Shown here: piece after piece, positions 44,115 to 52,775 of the stretch
Layout: each line of letters begins with the position of its first letter
Position numbering within the stretch: position 1 is the stretch's first letter
Assembly (NCBI GenBank): GCA_031411655.1
Contig: JANOBM010000301.1
Location: 62,001 to 126,000 of the forward strand
Direction of reading: 5' to 3'
Length of the DNA stretch: 64,000 bases
DNA from: UBA6163 sp031411655
GTDB taxonomy: Bacteria > Planctomycetota > Planctomycetia > Pirellulales > Pirellulaceae
Notes under the pieces: model-generated
Database searches by the model: none
What the model saw: only the letters and a program-made list of their open reading frames with translations
What the model was told of the DNA's origin: nothing
Translations under genes and position numbers: made by a program

Positions 44115-45078
44115 TCGCTGCAGGGCCTACCAAGACTACAAAGATGCCTGGGAAAATGAACAGCACCAGCGGGAAAATCATCTTAACTGCCGTCTTAGCT
44201 GCCTTCTCTTCCGCGATTTGTCTGCGTTTGACTCGCATCGCATCACTTTGAACACGAAGTGCTTGTCCGACGCTGCTACCGAACTTGTCGGCCTGGATCA
44301 AAATCGAAGCTAATTGCTTGAGATCATCGACGCCACTTCGGTAACCCAACGCGTGAAGTACTTCGCTCCGTGGCCGTCCAAATTGAAGTTGTTGGTTGGC
44401 AACGTTGTATTCTTCGGCGATGACTTTATGAGATTTTTTCATTTCTTCGCCAACTTTTCGTAGGGCTTGATCCAACCCAAGCCCTGCCTCCACACAAACG
44501 ACCATCAAGTCCAGCGCATCAGGAAGTCCAAGGAAGATCGCTTCTTTGCGTTTCTTTCCGATCAGCATGAGAGCGACTTCAGGGATGTAGTAACAAAGGC
44601 CGCCACCGATGGCTGCCTTCATCGCCAACCGGACCGTAAATCCATCGGAGAGAAGTCCGACGATTCCGCCCAGCAATAGGCCGACGCAGCCAAGAATGAC
44701 CTGCCCACCCTTGAATACCACGACCGCTTGTTCACGACGAAAACCGGCATTCACCAACCGTTCACGAAGTTTCCCCATTTCGACAGCGTTGCCACTCACT
44801 GTTCCTGCGAGAGGCTGGGTCGCTCTTTCGAGAACTGCGGTCAGCGCTGCACTCTTCTTCTTTGCCTTTTCATCCGCAGTGGTCGTGGCAACGTTTCTTT
44901 GACGAGGGTTTCGCAATTCCTCCAGTCGACTTTCGACCGTCGGTTCACTACTGCCACCGACTGAGTTAAACAACCACCAAACGACCGCTGTGATCGCAAA
45001 AAAGATCGCAATTGGAGTGAGTACCTCGGGGCTAGGCATTCCAGTCGAAAGCAATGATGTTTGTAGGTAGCAGTGCAT
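44083..45078 (-). CDS. tadC: TadC-like type II secretion F family protein
   Basis: A 331-residue GspF-family inner-membrane protein. It has an N-terminal helix (IAIFFAITAVVWWLFNSV), a cytoplasmic helical domain carrying LPDALDLMVVCVEAGLGLDQ and RPRSEVLHALGYRSGVDDL, and C-terminal membrane helices (MIFPLVLFIFPGIFVVLVGP). Tad systems use TadB and TadC as the platform beneath the pilus ATPase. An in-frame ATG at 45039 (MPSPEVLTPIAIF) is an alternative start. The gene follows tadB at 57 bp and cpaF further upstream on the same strand. Confidence 0.9.
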   Translation of the reverse strand: MHCYLQTSLLSTGMPSPEVLTPIAIFFAITAVVWWLFNSVGGSSEPTVESRLEELRNPRQRNVATTTADEKAKKKSAALTAVLERATQPLAGTVSGNAVEMGKLRERLVNAGFRREQAVVVFKGGQVILGCVGLLLGGIVGLLSDGFTVRLAMKAAIGGGLCYYIPEVALMLIGKKRKEAIFLGLPDALDLMVVCVEAGLGLDQALRKVGEEMKKSHKVIAEEYNVANQQLQFGRPRSEVLHALGYRSGVDDLKQLASILIQADKFGSSVGQALRVQSDAMRVKRRQIAEEKAAKTAVKMIFPLVLFIFPGIFVVLVGPAAINMYRNLLTM

Positions 45079-45135
45079 GATTCAGAGTTCTTCGCGTAAG
45101 TACAGACTGTATTGGTAGGTAGAAACCAAGAAATA

Positions 45136-46104
45136 CTAAACCTTGATGGTGATGATTTTCTTGATCACCAATGCGCCGATGATTTGTGTAACGATGGCCA
45201 ATCCCAACATGTAGTGCCCCAGTTCATCCTTGAATAACAACATGACGTAATCGGGGTTGAGTTTGAGCATGAACAAGAACAGGGCGGGTGGCATCGCGAG
45301 CAAGACGATACCGCTAAGCCGTCCTTCTCCCGTCAGCGCTTGGACCTGACCGAGAATCTGCAGTCGTTCACGAACCAGGTGTCCAATCTTGTCGAGGATT
45401 TCGGATAGGTCACCACCGGTTGTCCGTTGAAGAATGACCGCCGTTGCGAAGAATCGAAGGTCCATGTTGGGCACTCTCGTCGACAGGTCTTCGAGCGCCT
45501 CTTCAAGAGGGATACCGAAGTTTTGTTCTTCAAAAACGCGACGGAATTCCTTCGCAATCGGTTCATCCATTTCGCTACCGACCAACCCGAAGCCGTTAGC
45601 AAGAGAATGACCGGCACGAAGCGAGCGACCAAGCAGTTCCAACGCTTCGGGCATTTGGCGGCCAAACTTGGCGAGCCGACGTTTCCGTTTGAATGAGAGC
45701 CACATGATTGGCAATACGGCAATCATCGCTCCGGCTACCGGCGCAAGCAAAATGGGAAGAGGAGTTGTGGCAACGACCACGGTTCCTCCAATAAAACACC
45801 CTAAAACGATGATCATGAACCGTGCGGGCGACAGATTGATGTCTGCTTGGCTCAGGTATTCACCAAGCGCCGGACGGTTCTTAAGAAACTCGTCAATCAG
45901 GCTTTTCGTATCGTCTAGTCCGCCTGCCATCAGGAGCGAAGGCTGATCCGCTTTTGCCGTCGAACCGCCACGGCGCTTTGCCATTGCCGATAAACGGTCT
46001 TCAGTCGTATTCGATTCTTGGCCAGGAACCAGCATCGTGGCCGCATACGCCACAAGCGAAGCGATTCCGACGCCGACGGCGATAATGATCAGTGTTGTGG
46101 GCAT
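45136..46104 (-). CDS. tadB: TadB-like type II secretion F family protein
   Basis: A 322-residue GspF-family membrane protein. It has an N-terminal helix (LIIIAVGVGIASLVAYAATM), a central pair of helices, and the cytoplasmic GspF domain with MPEALELLGRSLRAGHSLAN and the motif IPLEEALEDLSTRVPNMDLR. C-terminal helices end GALVIKKIITIKV. It sits between cpaF and tadC on one transcript and is expected to be the second platform protein, contacting the CpaF ATPase and the partner F protein to assemble or extend Flp-type pili or pseudopili. Confidence 0.93.
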   Translation of the reverse strand: MPTTLIIIAVGVGIASLVAYAATMLVPGQESNTTEDRLSAMAKRRGGSTAKADQPSLLMAGGLDDTKSLIDEFLKNRPALGEYLSQADINLSPARFMIIVLGCFIGGTVVVATTPLPILLAPVAGAMIAVLPIMWLSFKRKRRLAKFGRQMPEALELLGRSLRAGHSLANGFGLVGSEMDEPIAKEFRRVFEEQNFGIPLEEALEDLSTRVPNMDLRFFATAVILQRTTGGDLSEILDKIGHLVRERLQILGQVQALTGEGRLSGIVLLAMPPALFLFMLKLNPDYVMLLFKDELGHYMLGLAIVTQIIGALVIKKIITIKV

Positions 46105-46157
46105 GATAAACGACGGATGAATGGACTCAGGGATGAATGGATGGACGCGACGAAAGC

Positions 46158-47477
46158 TTAGGCCTTCATGATCTCACGTTCGCGGAAAGCACTTGCGGGA
46201 AGGCGAACCCCCGAGGCTTCCAGTTTTGACATGAATGTGGGGCGAACACCTGTGCACTCAAAGTGCCCAAATGCCTTCCCGTCTTCGCCAACGCCTTCTT
46301 GAACGAATCGGAAGATGTCCTGCATCACGATCGTGTCACCTTCCATACCGACAACTTCGGTAATCGCGGTCACTCGGCGTGGGCCACCTTGTAATCGGTT
46401 CGCCTGGATCAACACGTTTACAGCGCCCGATATCTGCTGGCGAATGGCTTTGACTGGTAGGTCATATCCGGCCATCATCACAAGAGTTTCCAAACGGGCA
46501 ATTGCATCGCGAGGTGTATTCGAGTGAATGGTGGTTAGCGAACCGTCGTGACCGGTGTTCATCGCCTGCAACATGTCCAACGTTTCACCGCCACGGCATT
46601 CGCCGATGATGATCCGCTCGGGACGCATTCGCAGGGCGTTACGGACGAGGTCTGTCGCAGTGATGGCACCATTGCCCTCGATGTTCGCAGGTCGAGTTTC
46701 AAGTCGAACGACGTGATCCTGCTGCAACTGCAATTCTGCCGCGTCCTCGATCGTCACGATCCGGTCTTCGTGGCCGATGAACGACGATAATGTGTTTAGC
46801 AGCGTCGTTTTGCCTGAACCGGTACCACCGGCGATGATCATATTCAGACGAGCTTTGATGCAGCCTTCCAGAAGCATCACCATTTCAGGGGTAAACGCGC
46901 GATAGTTGAGCAAGTCCTCTAACTTCAGCGGATTGCTACCGAAACGGCGAATACTCATGCACGCGCCGTCGAGTGCTAACGGAGGAATGATCGCGTTGAC
47001 ACGCGAGCCGTCTTCAAGGCGCGCATCCACCATCGGGCAGGTTTCATCGACACGTCGACCGACCCGCGAAACGATTCGGTCGATGATCTGCATCAGATGT
47101 TTGTTATCCCGAAACTCGACGTCCGTTTTCTGCATCCGGCCGCCTTTTTCCACATAGATGTTCTTAGGGCCGTTGATCAGAATATCGCTGACTTTGGGAT
47201 CCTTTAAAATCAGCTCCAGGGGGCCCAACCCGAAGGTTTCGTCGAGTACTTCATCGACGATCTTGTCTCGCTCTTGGCGATTCAGTAACGTTTCTTCTGC
47301 GTCGCATAGGTGTTCGACCACCATGCGAATTTCGCGTTTCAGCGAATCGCCTTTCAAATCACCTACTCTGGACAAATCCAGTTTATCGACGAGCTTCCCG
47401 TGAATTCGGCGCTTGATTTCTTCAAATTGGTCCTGGCGAACTGCTTCAGGGCCGCGGACGGCAGTGGGTGTGCGCAT
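46158..47477 (-). CDS. cpaF: CpaF/TadA-type secretion and pilus-assembly ATPase
   Basis: A 439-residue hexameric traffic ATPase. It has an N-terminal helical domain, then Walker A GGTGSGKT (217-224) and Walker B region ERIIIGECRGGETLDMLQAM followed by NTGHDGSLTTIHSN with the conserved His-rich segment. It powers pilus assembly or type II/IV-like secretion from the cytoplasm. A GTG seven codons upstream is in frame, but a GGGAAG Shine-Dalgarno (plus-strand 47486-47491) sits 8 nt before this ATG and settles the start. Downstream are tadB (53 bp gap) and tadC. FHA, pilin and prepilin-peptidase genes are missing here. Confidence 0.95.
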   Translation of the reverse strand: MRTPTAVRGPEAVRQDQFEEIKRRIHGKLVDKLDLSRVGDLKGDSLKREIRMVVEHLCDAEETLLNRQERDKIVDEVLDETFGLGPLELILKDPKVSDILINGPKNIYVEKGGRMQKTDVEFRDNKHLMQIIDRIVSRVGRRVDETCPMVDARLEDGSRVNAIIPPLALDGACMSIRRFGSNPLKLEDLLNYRAFTPEMVMLLEGCIKARLNMIIAGGTGSGKTTLLNTLSSFIGHEDRIVTIEDAAELQLQQDHVVRLETRPANIEGNGAITATDLVRNALRMRPERIIIGECRGGETLDMLQAMNTGHDGSLTTIHSNTPRDAIARLETLVMMAGYDLPVKAIRQQISGAVNVLIQANRLQGGPRRVTAITEVVGMEGDTIVMQDIFRFVQEGVGEDGKAFGHFECTGVRPTFMSKLEASGVRLPASAFREREIMKA

Positions 47478-48048
47478 GAAACTAACTTCCCGTGTCACTG
47501 GTGTACGATGTGCAGGTCAATGAGGCGTTGGATTGTGCCGGTTCTAGTGGCTGTAGGGCTTGCAATTGCTCGGGCGGTGGACACAAAACAATCCGCTGAA
47601 ACATAGATCACGATTTGGTGCATTCCGTATCGGTGGGGATTTTCTTTAATCGCCAAAGTCGCTCCATGCCGTGCAGAACCTACCGAGGAACCACCTGGTG
47701 AACTTAGCGATCGAATTTTCAGCAGAAGGCCTCGAGGAAGCGATCGCGTACCAGCAAGCCAACTCAAGGCCGATTGGAATCGCGAGAACTACAAGAATGA
47801 GAGATCAGTGAAAAATCTTTGAGTCTGGCTGCGGTCCGCTTCTAGTGCCGTACCGGAGACTCAAGCACTGTACATTTATTCAACTAGATTGCCGCGGACA
47901 ATACACTTTCTCGGATGGCACTGCGCGCGGTTTGTTCGGAGCTATCGCTGCCTAAGAACTGGTTGCCTATCCCACTTAGTGCATCCGCCCGCGATATAAC
48001 TGCGACAACGAAGACGTGGTCGTGCACCGGAACATCGGATCGTCGTTT
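47478..48048. other. Divergent intergenic region (571 bp)
   Basis: The region lies between leftward cpaF and the rightward fatty-acyl operon and should hold promoters for both. A 28-codon hydrophobic open frame (47520-47606, MRRWIVPVLVAVGLAIARAV) has no convincing ribosome site and is listed only as a possibility. A perfect 8-bp inverted repeat (ttgagtct / agactcaa, 47819-47826 and 47857-47864) encloses about 30 nt. A leftward 90-codon frame overlapping the cpaF start reads as non-coding. Confidence 0.4.
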
Positions 48049-49383
48049 ATGAAAATCGCTATCATCGGGGGAGGGATATCTGGCTTGACCTGTGCTTGGT
48101 TGCTCCATCCCCAACATGAAATAACGGTATTCGAGGCAGAAAAGCAGGCTGGCGGGCACAGCAACACCGTCAAGTTTGAACAAGAGGGAAGGGTGTATCG
48201 AATCGATACGGGCTTTATCGTCTACAACGATCGAACCTACCCGAATTTCATGGCCTTGCTGGCTCGGCTTGGTATCGAAGGCATGCCGACAGAGATGAGC
48301 TTTGCAGTACGATGCGATCGTACCGGTATTGAATATTCTGGGTCCGGGATCCAAGGGGTTTTTGCTCAGAAGAAGAATCTATTGAAGCCCGCATTTCTGA
48401 AGATGGTGGTCGATATCCTGACGTTCAACCGTCGCGGCACGATGGATGCGGATCACGTGACTGATTCGATGACCGTGGGTGAATACCTTGTGAAGCATGG
48501 TTACGGACGAGGATTCGCCGAGCATTACCTTCTCCCTATGGGCGCTGCAATTTGGTCTTGCCCAACGGGAACGTTTGCTGACTTTCCGATTCGGTTCATT
48601 TTGGAGTTTTATCGGAACCATGGATTGTTGAGCCTGACCAATCGACCGCAATGGTTTACGATTCCCGGTGGCTCTCGCAGATACGTCGATCGAATGATTT
48701 CTGCGTTTGAAAATCAACTGCGTACAGGCACTCCGGTTCGCCGGGTGACACGGCATCAGGACCATGTAAGCGTTGCCACCGATCATGACGTCACGAGTTT
48801 CGATGAGGTGATCTTTGCCTGCCATAGCGATCAGGCGTTGGGAATTCTTGGGGACCCTTCCAACCTCGAAGCGACCGTGCTGACGGCATTCCCTTACGAG
48901 AAAAATGAAGCAGTACTGCATACGGACAGTACGGTTTTGCCGCGCTGCAAAAAGGCTTGGTCTGCGTGGAACTACCGCATCGCGGCCGAAGGCAATGCTT
49001 CGGCAACGGTGAGCTACAACATGAATATCTTGCAACACATCCAATCTGACCAGACATTCTGTGTCACCTTGAACGATACAGCGCACATCAATCCTGATTC
49101 GATCATCTCAAGCCACCCGTATGCCCATCCCGTCTTTACGGTTCAACGATCTGCAATGCAGGGGATGCATGGTCAATTGGTACGAACGCAGCGGACTTCG
49201 TTTTGCGGTGCGTACTGGGGAAATGGTTTTCACGAAGATGGAGTCAACAGTGCTATGGCAGTATGCCGTCGCTTCGGCATTGACGGATTTGCAGGAACGC
49301 CTACTCGCCCAGTTTTAACTTCCGCCGAATACCGTCAACTTGTATCTTCGAGTGGAAGTGAAAGTGGAGGTGAACATGCATAG
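48049..49383 (+). CDS. FAD-dependent oxidoreductase (COG2907, amine-oxidase-like)
   Basis: A 444-residue flavoprotein with the FAD-binding Rossmann motif KIAIIGGGISGLTCAWLL (2-19), followed by ITVFEAEKQAGGHSNTVKFE and YRIDTGFIVYNDRTYPNFMA. This is the profile of the NAD/FAD-binding COG2907 family. In Rhodobacter, a homologue in a fatty-acid operon (reported for furan fatty-acid synthesis) acts as a fatty-acyl desaturase. A GTG start at 48016 is possible, but the ATG places the Rossmann strand at the N-terminus and is preferred. The next gene begins inside its 3' end, so the products are translationally coupled. Confidence 0.9.
   Translation: MKIAIIGGGISGLTCAWLLHPQHEITVFEAEKQAGGHSNTVKFEQEGRVYRIDTGFIVYNDRTYPNFMALLARLGIEGMPTEMSFAVRCDRTGIEYSGSGIQGVFAQKKNLLKPAFLKMVVDILTFNRRGTMDADHVTDSMTVGEYLVKHGYGRGFAEHYLLPMGAAIWSCPTGTFADFPIRFILEFYRNHGLLSLTNRPQWFTIPGGSRRYVDRMISAFENQLRTGTPVRRVTRHQDHVSVATDHDVTSFDEVIFACHSDQALGILGDPSNLEATVLTAFPYEKNEAVLHTDSTVLPRCKKAWSAWNYRIAAEGNASATVSYNMNILQHIQSDQTFCVTLNDTAHINPDSIISSHPYAHPVFTVQRSAMQGMHGQLVRTQRTSFCGAYWGNGFHEDGVNSAMAVCRRFGIDGFAGTPTRPVLTSAEYRQLVSSSGSESGGEHA
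49366..49370 (+). promoter_or_regulatory. Strong Shine-Dalgarno site for the DUF1365 gene
   Basis: GGAGG is followed by 5 nt and then ATG at 49376, inside the end of the FAD oxidoreductase gene. It decides the start: an in-frame ATG 36 bp upstream lacks such a site. Confidence 0.8.
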
Positions 49384-50236
49384 TTGTCTGTACACCGGCT
49401 TTGTCCGACATCGACGCTTTTCGCCCGTTAATCATGAGTTTCGATACTCGGTATTTCAGCTGTATATTGATCTATCCGAATTGCCATCGGTTTTTGATCC
49501 GTTTTATCTTTGGTCTGCACGACGTCCGGCTGTTGCATGGTTTCGGCGTGAGGATCATTTAGGGCAGCCCACTCGACCGCTTGACGATTGCGTTCGCGAT
49601 GAAGTTCAGCGTCAAACGGGGCATCGTCCAAAAGGCCCGATTCGGCTACTGACAAACCTTCGGTACTTTGGATACGTGATGAATCCAGTCAGCTATTACT
49701 ATTGCTTCGACCGCACTGGTGATCGCTTGCAAAATGTGTTGGCGGAAGTCCACAACACCCCGTGGGGAGAGAGACATTGCTACGTTTTGAGCTCGCCCAT
49801 CCGTTCCACGAGCGGGGCGACGCAAGCAATTTGGAACGACAAAGACTTTCACGTTTCGCCGTTTATGGAAATGAACATGCGTTATCGCTGGATGATGACG
49901 GTACCCGGCGATAGACTTGCGATCCACATCGAGAATCATGTTGCAGCCGATCAAACGGCAGCGGTGCCGATTGCGTGTGCGCACGCTGCAGGAAGTGATG
50001 GTCCCCCATCGCAGCGCCGGTGCCCAGCCGCAGAGTCGGCAGTGCAAAAGCCTCCGTTTGATGTGACGTTGTCATTAAAGCGAGAATCGATCACCAGTTC
50101 CTCGTTGCGCCGTGTTTTGCTTCGCCATCCGTGCATGACGGCCAGCGTCACGTCCGGTATTTATTGGCAAGCCGTTAAGCTTTGGTGGAAGGGGGCTCCC
50201 TTTGTGCCTCATCCCGATAGAGGCAAGTCCGCCTAG
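49376..50236 (+). CDS. DUF1365 family protein
   Basis: A 286-residue protein beginning MHSCLYTGFVRHRRFSPVNH, then FRYSVFQLYIDLSELP, the standard DUF1365 start. Later motifs include FGYVMNPVSYYYCFDRTGDR, EVHNTPWGERHCYVL and MEMNMRYRWMMTVPGDRLAI. DUF1365 is an unnamed family nearly always found with COG2907 oxidoreductases and cyclopropane-synthase-like methyltransferases; its biochemistry is not established in what I know. The start codon overlaps the FAD oxidoreductase stop by 8 bp. It is probably cytoplasmic or membrane-peripheral. Confidence 0.9.
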   Translation: MHSCLYTGFVRHRRFSPVNHEFRYSVFQLYIDLSELPSVFDPFYLWSARRPAVAWFRREDHLGQPTRPLDDCVRDEVQRQTGHRPKGPIRLLTNLRYFGYVMNPVSYYYCFDRTGDRLQNVLAEVHNTPWGERHCYVLSSPIRSTSGATQAIWNDKDFHVSPFMEMNMRYRWMMTVPGDRLAIHIENHVAADQTAAVPIACAHAAGSDGPPSQRRCPAAESAVQKPPFDVTLSLKRESITSSSLRRVLLRHPCMTASVTSGIYWQAVKLWWKGAPFVPHPDRGKSA

Positions 50237-50291
50237 CAGATTTCATCCATCACCTTTTGACTTTGATGAACCCACGCCGTAGTAAATAATC

Positions 50292-51650
50292 ATGTCCATT
50301 CCGGTTCCTAAGGATACGCAGTTCATTTGCGATCGATTTAAAAGCGAAGTACAAGGCGTTGAGGACGCCGTGTCGGTCGAATGCCGTCATGTGGATTGTG
50401 AGGCAGGTTCAACGGTCCGAGCGAAGTCGTTATTTTTCGAACGACTTTGCCGACGAATACTGACAAAAAATCTGCAGCGCCTTTCCGTCGGTCAAATTGT
50501 CATGGAGCAAGGTGATTGCTCGGAAAGGTTTGGAAATCTTGAAGGTACCGAGTTGATGGGGCATGTGCGGATTCAGTCCCCCAAGTTCTTTCATCGGACG
50601 CTCACGGACGGCGGTTTGGGTGCTGCAGAATCATACTTGCGGGGCGAATGGTCTTCCGATGACTTGACCGATCTTTTTCGTGTGCTGCTTCGGAACGAAC
50701 GAACGCTTCAACGATTCCGGTCTTCGCCTCTTTCACTATCAGGTTTTCTCAATCGGTTGCGGCATGTACGCAACCGTAATTCCCGATCGGGAAGTCGACG
50801 AAATATCCATGAGCACTACGACTTGGGAAACGATTTCTTCATGTTGTTTCTCGATCCGACCATGATGTATTCGTCCGCGCTGTTCACCGACGAGCAGGCA
50901 ACGCTCGAGAAGGGTTCGATCGAAAAAATAGATCGTGTTTGCCGTACGTTGAGGCTCACACCCGACAATCACGTCGTCGAGATCGGCACGGGATGGGGGA
51001 CCTTCGCAATTTATGCTGCAACGACGTATGGATGCCGGGTTACAACGACTACGATCTCGGAAGAGCAGTATCGGATGGCTACCCAGCGGGTACTCGATGC
51101 GAACTTGTCAGATCGAATCACGGTCCTTCACAAGGACTATCGCGATCTGAAAGGAAGATTCGATAAGTTGGTCTCGATCGAAATGATCGAGGCTGTAGGA
51201 AAGCAATTCCTACCCGAGTATTTCGCGACATGCGAGAGATTGTTGAGGGACGATGGGGCAATGTTGATCCAGGCGATCACGATGCCCGAACAGCGATATC
51301 AGCAGTACAAGAATTCGGTAGATTTCATCCAGAAGTATATCTTTCCCGGAGGTTTTTTGCCGTCGGTTTCTGAATTGCAAAAATGCGTCGCAAAGAAGAC
51401 TTCATTGCGAATGATCGGTCTCCATGACTTTGGGCTGCACTACGCGCGTACACTGCGCCTTTGGAATGAGCGTTTCCACGACCAACTCGATCAAGTAAGG
51501 GCTCTCGGATTCGATGATCGCTTCATTCGAATGTGGCGATATTACCTCTGCTATTGCGAAGCCGCGTTCATGGAGCGGGCCATCGGTGTTGTGCAAGTAC
51601 TTTGGGCGAAGCCGTCGTCACCACTTGGATTTTTAGACTCGACCGGATAG
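50292..51650 (+). CDS. cfa: Cyclopropane-fatty-acyl-phospholipid synthase family methyltransferase
   Basis: A 452-residue enzyme of CFA synthase architecture: an N-terminal lipid-interacting domain (about 1-160, with GGLGAAESYLRGEWSSDDLT) and a SAM domain with VVEIGTGWGTFAIYAATTYG (near 228). HYDLGNDFFMLFLDPTMMYS is the canonical bicarbonate/substrate segment, and QAITMPEQRYQQYKNSVDFI and FIQKYIFPGG follow it. It adds a methylene or methyl group from SAM to unsaturated acyl chains of phospholipids. In this operon it works with a second, shorter methyltransferase. Confidence 0.92.
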   Translation: MSIPVPKDTQFICDRFKSEVQGVEDAVSVECRHVDCEAGSTVRAKSLFFERLCRRILTKNLQRLSVGQIVMEQGDCSERFGNLEGTELMGHVRIQSPKFFHRTLTDGGLGAAESYLRGEWSSDDLTDLFRVLLRNERTLQRFRSSPLSLSGFLNRLRHVRNRNSRSGSRRNIHEHYDLGNDFFMLFLDPTMMYSSALFTDEQATLEKGSIEKIDRVCRTLRLTPDNHVVEIGTGWGTFAIYAATTYGCRVTTTTISEEQYRMATQRVLDANLSDRITVLHKDYRDLKGRFDKLVSIEMIEAVGKQFLPEYFATCERLLRDDGAMLIQAITMPEQRYQQYKNSVDFIQKYIFPGGFLPSVSELQKCVAKKTSLRMIGLHDFGLHYARTLRLWNERFHDQLDQVRALGFDDRFIRMWRYYLCYCEAAFMERAIGVVQVLWAKPSSPLGFLDSTG

Positions 51651-51710
51651 CCGTTGCTCGTAGGCGAACACACTGATGCTGCGCTGCGCCCCCCTTTTTC
51701 TTTCTAATGC

Positions 51711-52772
51711 ATGGGATTTTTTGTGCTACTTCTTCGGCCCATTTCCTCGTTGATCACGCTTGCCGAAAACGGTCGTCTGCCAGACCGATGGGTGAGGTTT
51801 GGTATCAGGCGATTGTTGGAGGCTCGGCTTGAGGAGTTAGAACAACCTACCTTAGAAGTTGCGGAAGAACTGCGAGCGGACTTCCGTGAGCAACTCTCTC
51901 ACGGACCGATCGCGTGTTTGACCGAAAAGGCTAACGAACAGCATTACGAGGTGCCAGCGGAGTTCTTCGGCCAAGTCCTAGGGCAGCATCGAAAGTATAG
52001 CTGTTGCTACTGGACGCCCGACACCAAGACGCTCGATGAAGCCGAAGCGGAGGCGCTGCGCCGGACTTGTCAACATGCTGACTTGCACGACGGCCAAACG
52101 ATCCTTGAATTAGGTTGTGGTTGGGGCTCGCTGAGTCTATGGATGGCAGAGCGGTATCCAGGAAGTCGTATTCTAGCCGTGTCCAATTCCTCGTCCCAGC
52201 GAGAGTACATTACTTCAGTCGCAGCGCAACGTGGCTTATCGAATCTGCAGGTGCAGACATGCGATATCAATGACTTCGCCGCCGAACAGACTTTCGACCG
52301 GGTCGTATCCGTCGAAATGTTCGAGCATGTACGTAATCATCGATTATTGATGCAACGAATCAGTTCCTGGTTGAATCCCTCAGGGAAACTGTTTGTCCAT
52401 ATTTTTTGTCATCATCAGCATGCCTATCCGTTTGAAGACAAAGGCGAAGCGAGTTGGATGGCTCGATATTTTTTCTCCGGTGGCATCATGCCTAGCCAAA
52501 ACTTATTACTGAACTATCCGTTGCACCTTCAACTGGAGAAGCAGTGGTGTTGGGACGGTGTCCATTATGAGAAAACGAGCAACGCGTGGTTACAACGAAT
52601 GGATCAAAACGGATCGTCGATCGAAGCGGTTTTAAAGTCAACTTACGGTAGCGATTGGCGTCGCTGGCAACAGCGGTGGAGAATCTTCTTTATGTCGTGC
52701 GCTGAGCTATTTGGGTTTCGAGGGGGCCGTGAGTGGTTCGTGGCCCACTACCTTTTTCAAAGGCGAGTTTGA
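51711..52772 (+). CDS. Second CFA-like SAM methyltransferase (coclaurine-methyltransferase-like)
   Basis: A 353-residue SAM methyltransferase of the CMAS/coclaurine-N-methyltransferase-like type. ANEQHYEVPAEFFGQVLGQH corresponds to the CFA 'HYD.G..F' substrate segment, the SAM motif is ILELGCGWGSLSLWMAERYP (near 132), and VVSVEMFEHVRNHRLLMQRI and FVHIFCHHQHAYPFEDKG follow. It lacks the CFA N-terminal lipid domain. It begins 60 bp after the first methyltransferase and 3 bp before DUF1295. UfaM-like acyl methylation is one possible role, inferred from the neighbours. Confidence 0.88.
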   Translation: MGFFVLLLRPISSLITLAENGRLPDRWVRFGIRRLLEARLEELEQPTLEVAEELRADFREQLSHGPIACLTEKANEQHYEVPAEFFGQVLGQHRKYSCCYWTPDTKTLDEAEAEALRRTCQHADLHDGQTILELGCGWGSLSLWMAERYPGSRILAVSNSSSQREYITSVAAQRGLSNLQVQTCDINDFAAEQTFDRVVSVEMFEHVRNHRLLMQRISSWLNPSGKLFVHIFCHHQHAYPFEDKGEASWMARYFFSGGIMPSQNLLLNYPLHLQLEKQWCWDGVHYEKTSNAWLQRMDQNGSSIEAVLKSTYGSDWRRWQQRWRIFFMSCAELFGFRGGREWFVAHYLFQRRV

Positions 52773-52775
52773 TCC

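Noticed and set aside
47495..47767. Leftward 90-codon frame overlapping the cpaF start by 4 bp
   Set aside because: Composition is unlike neighbouring genes, there is no Shine-Dalgarno site, and a good ribosome site already serves cpaF further in.
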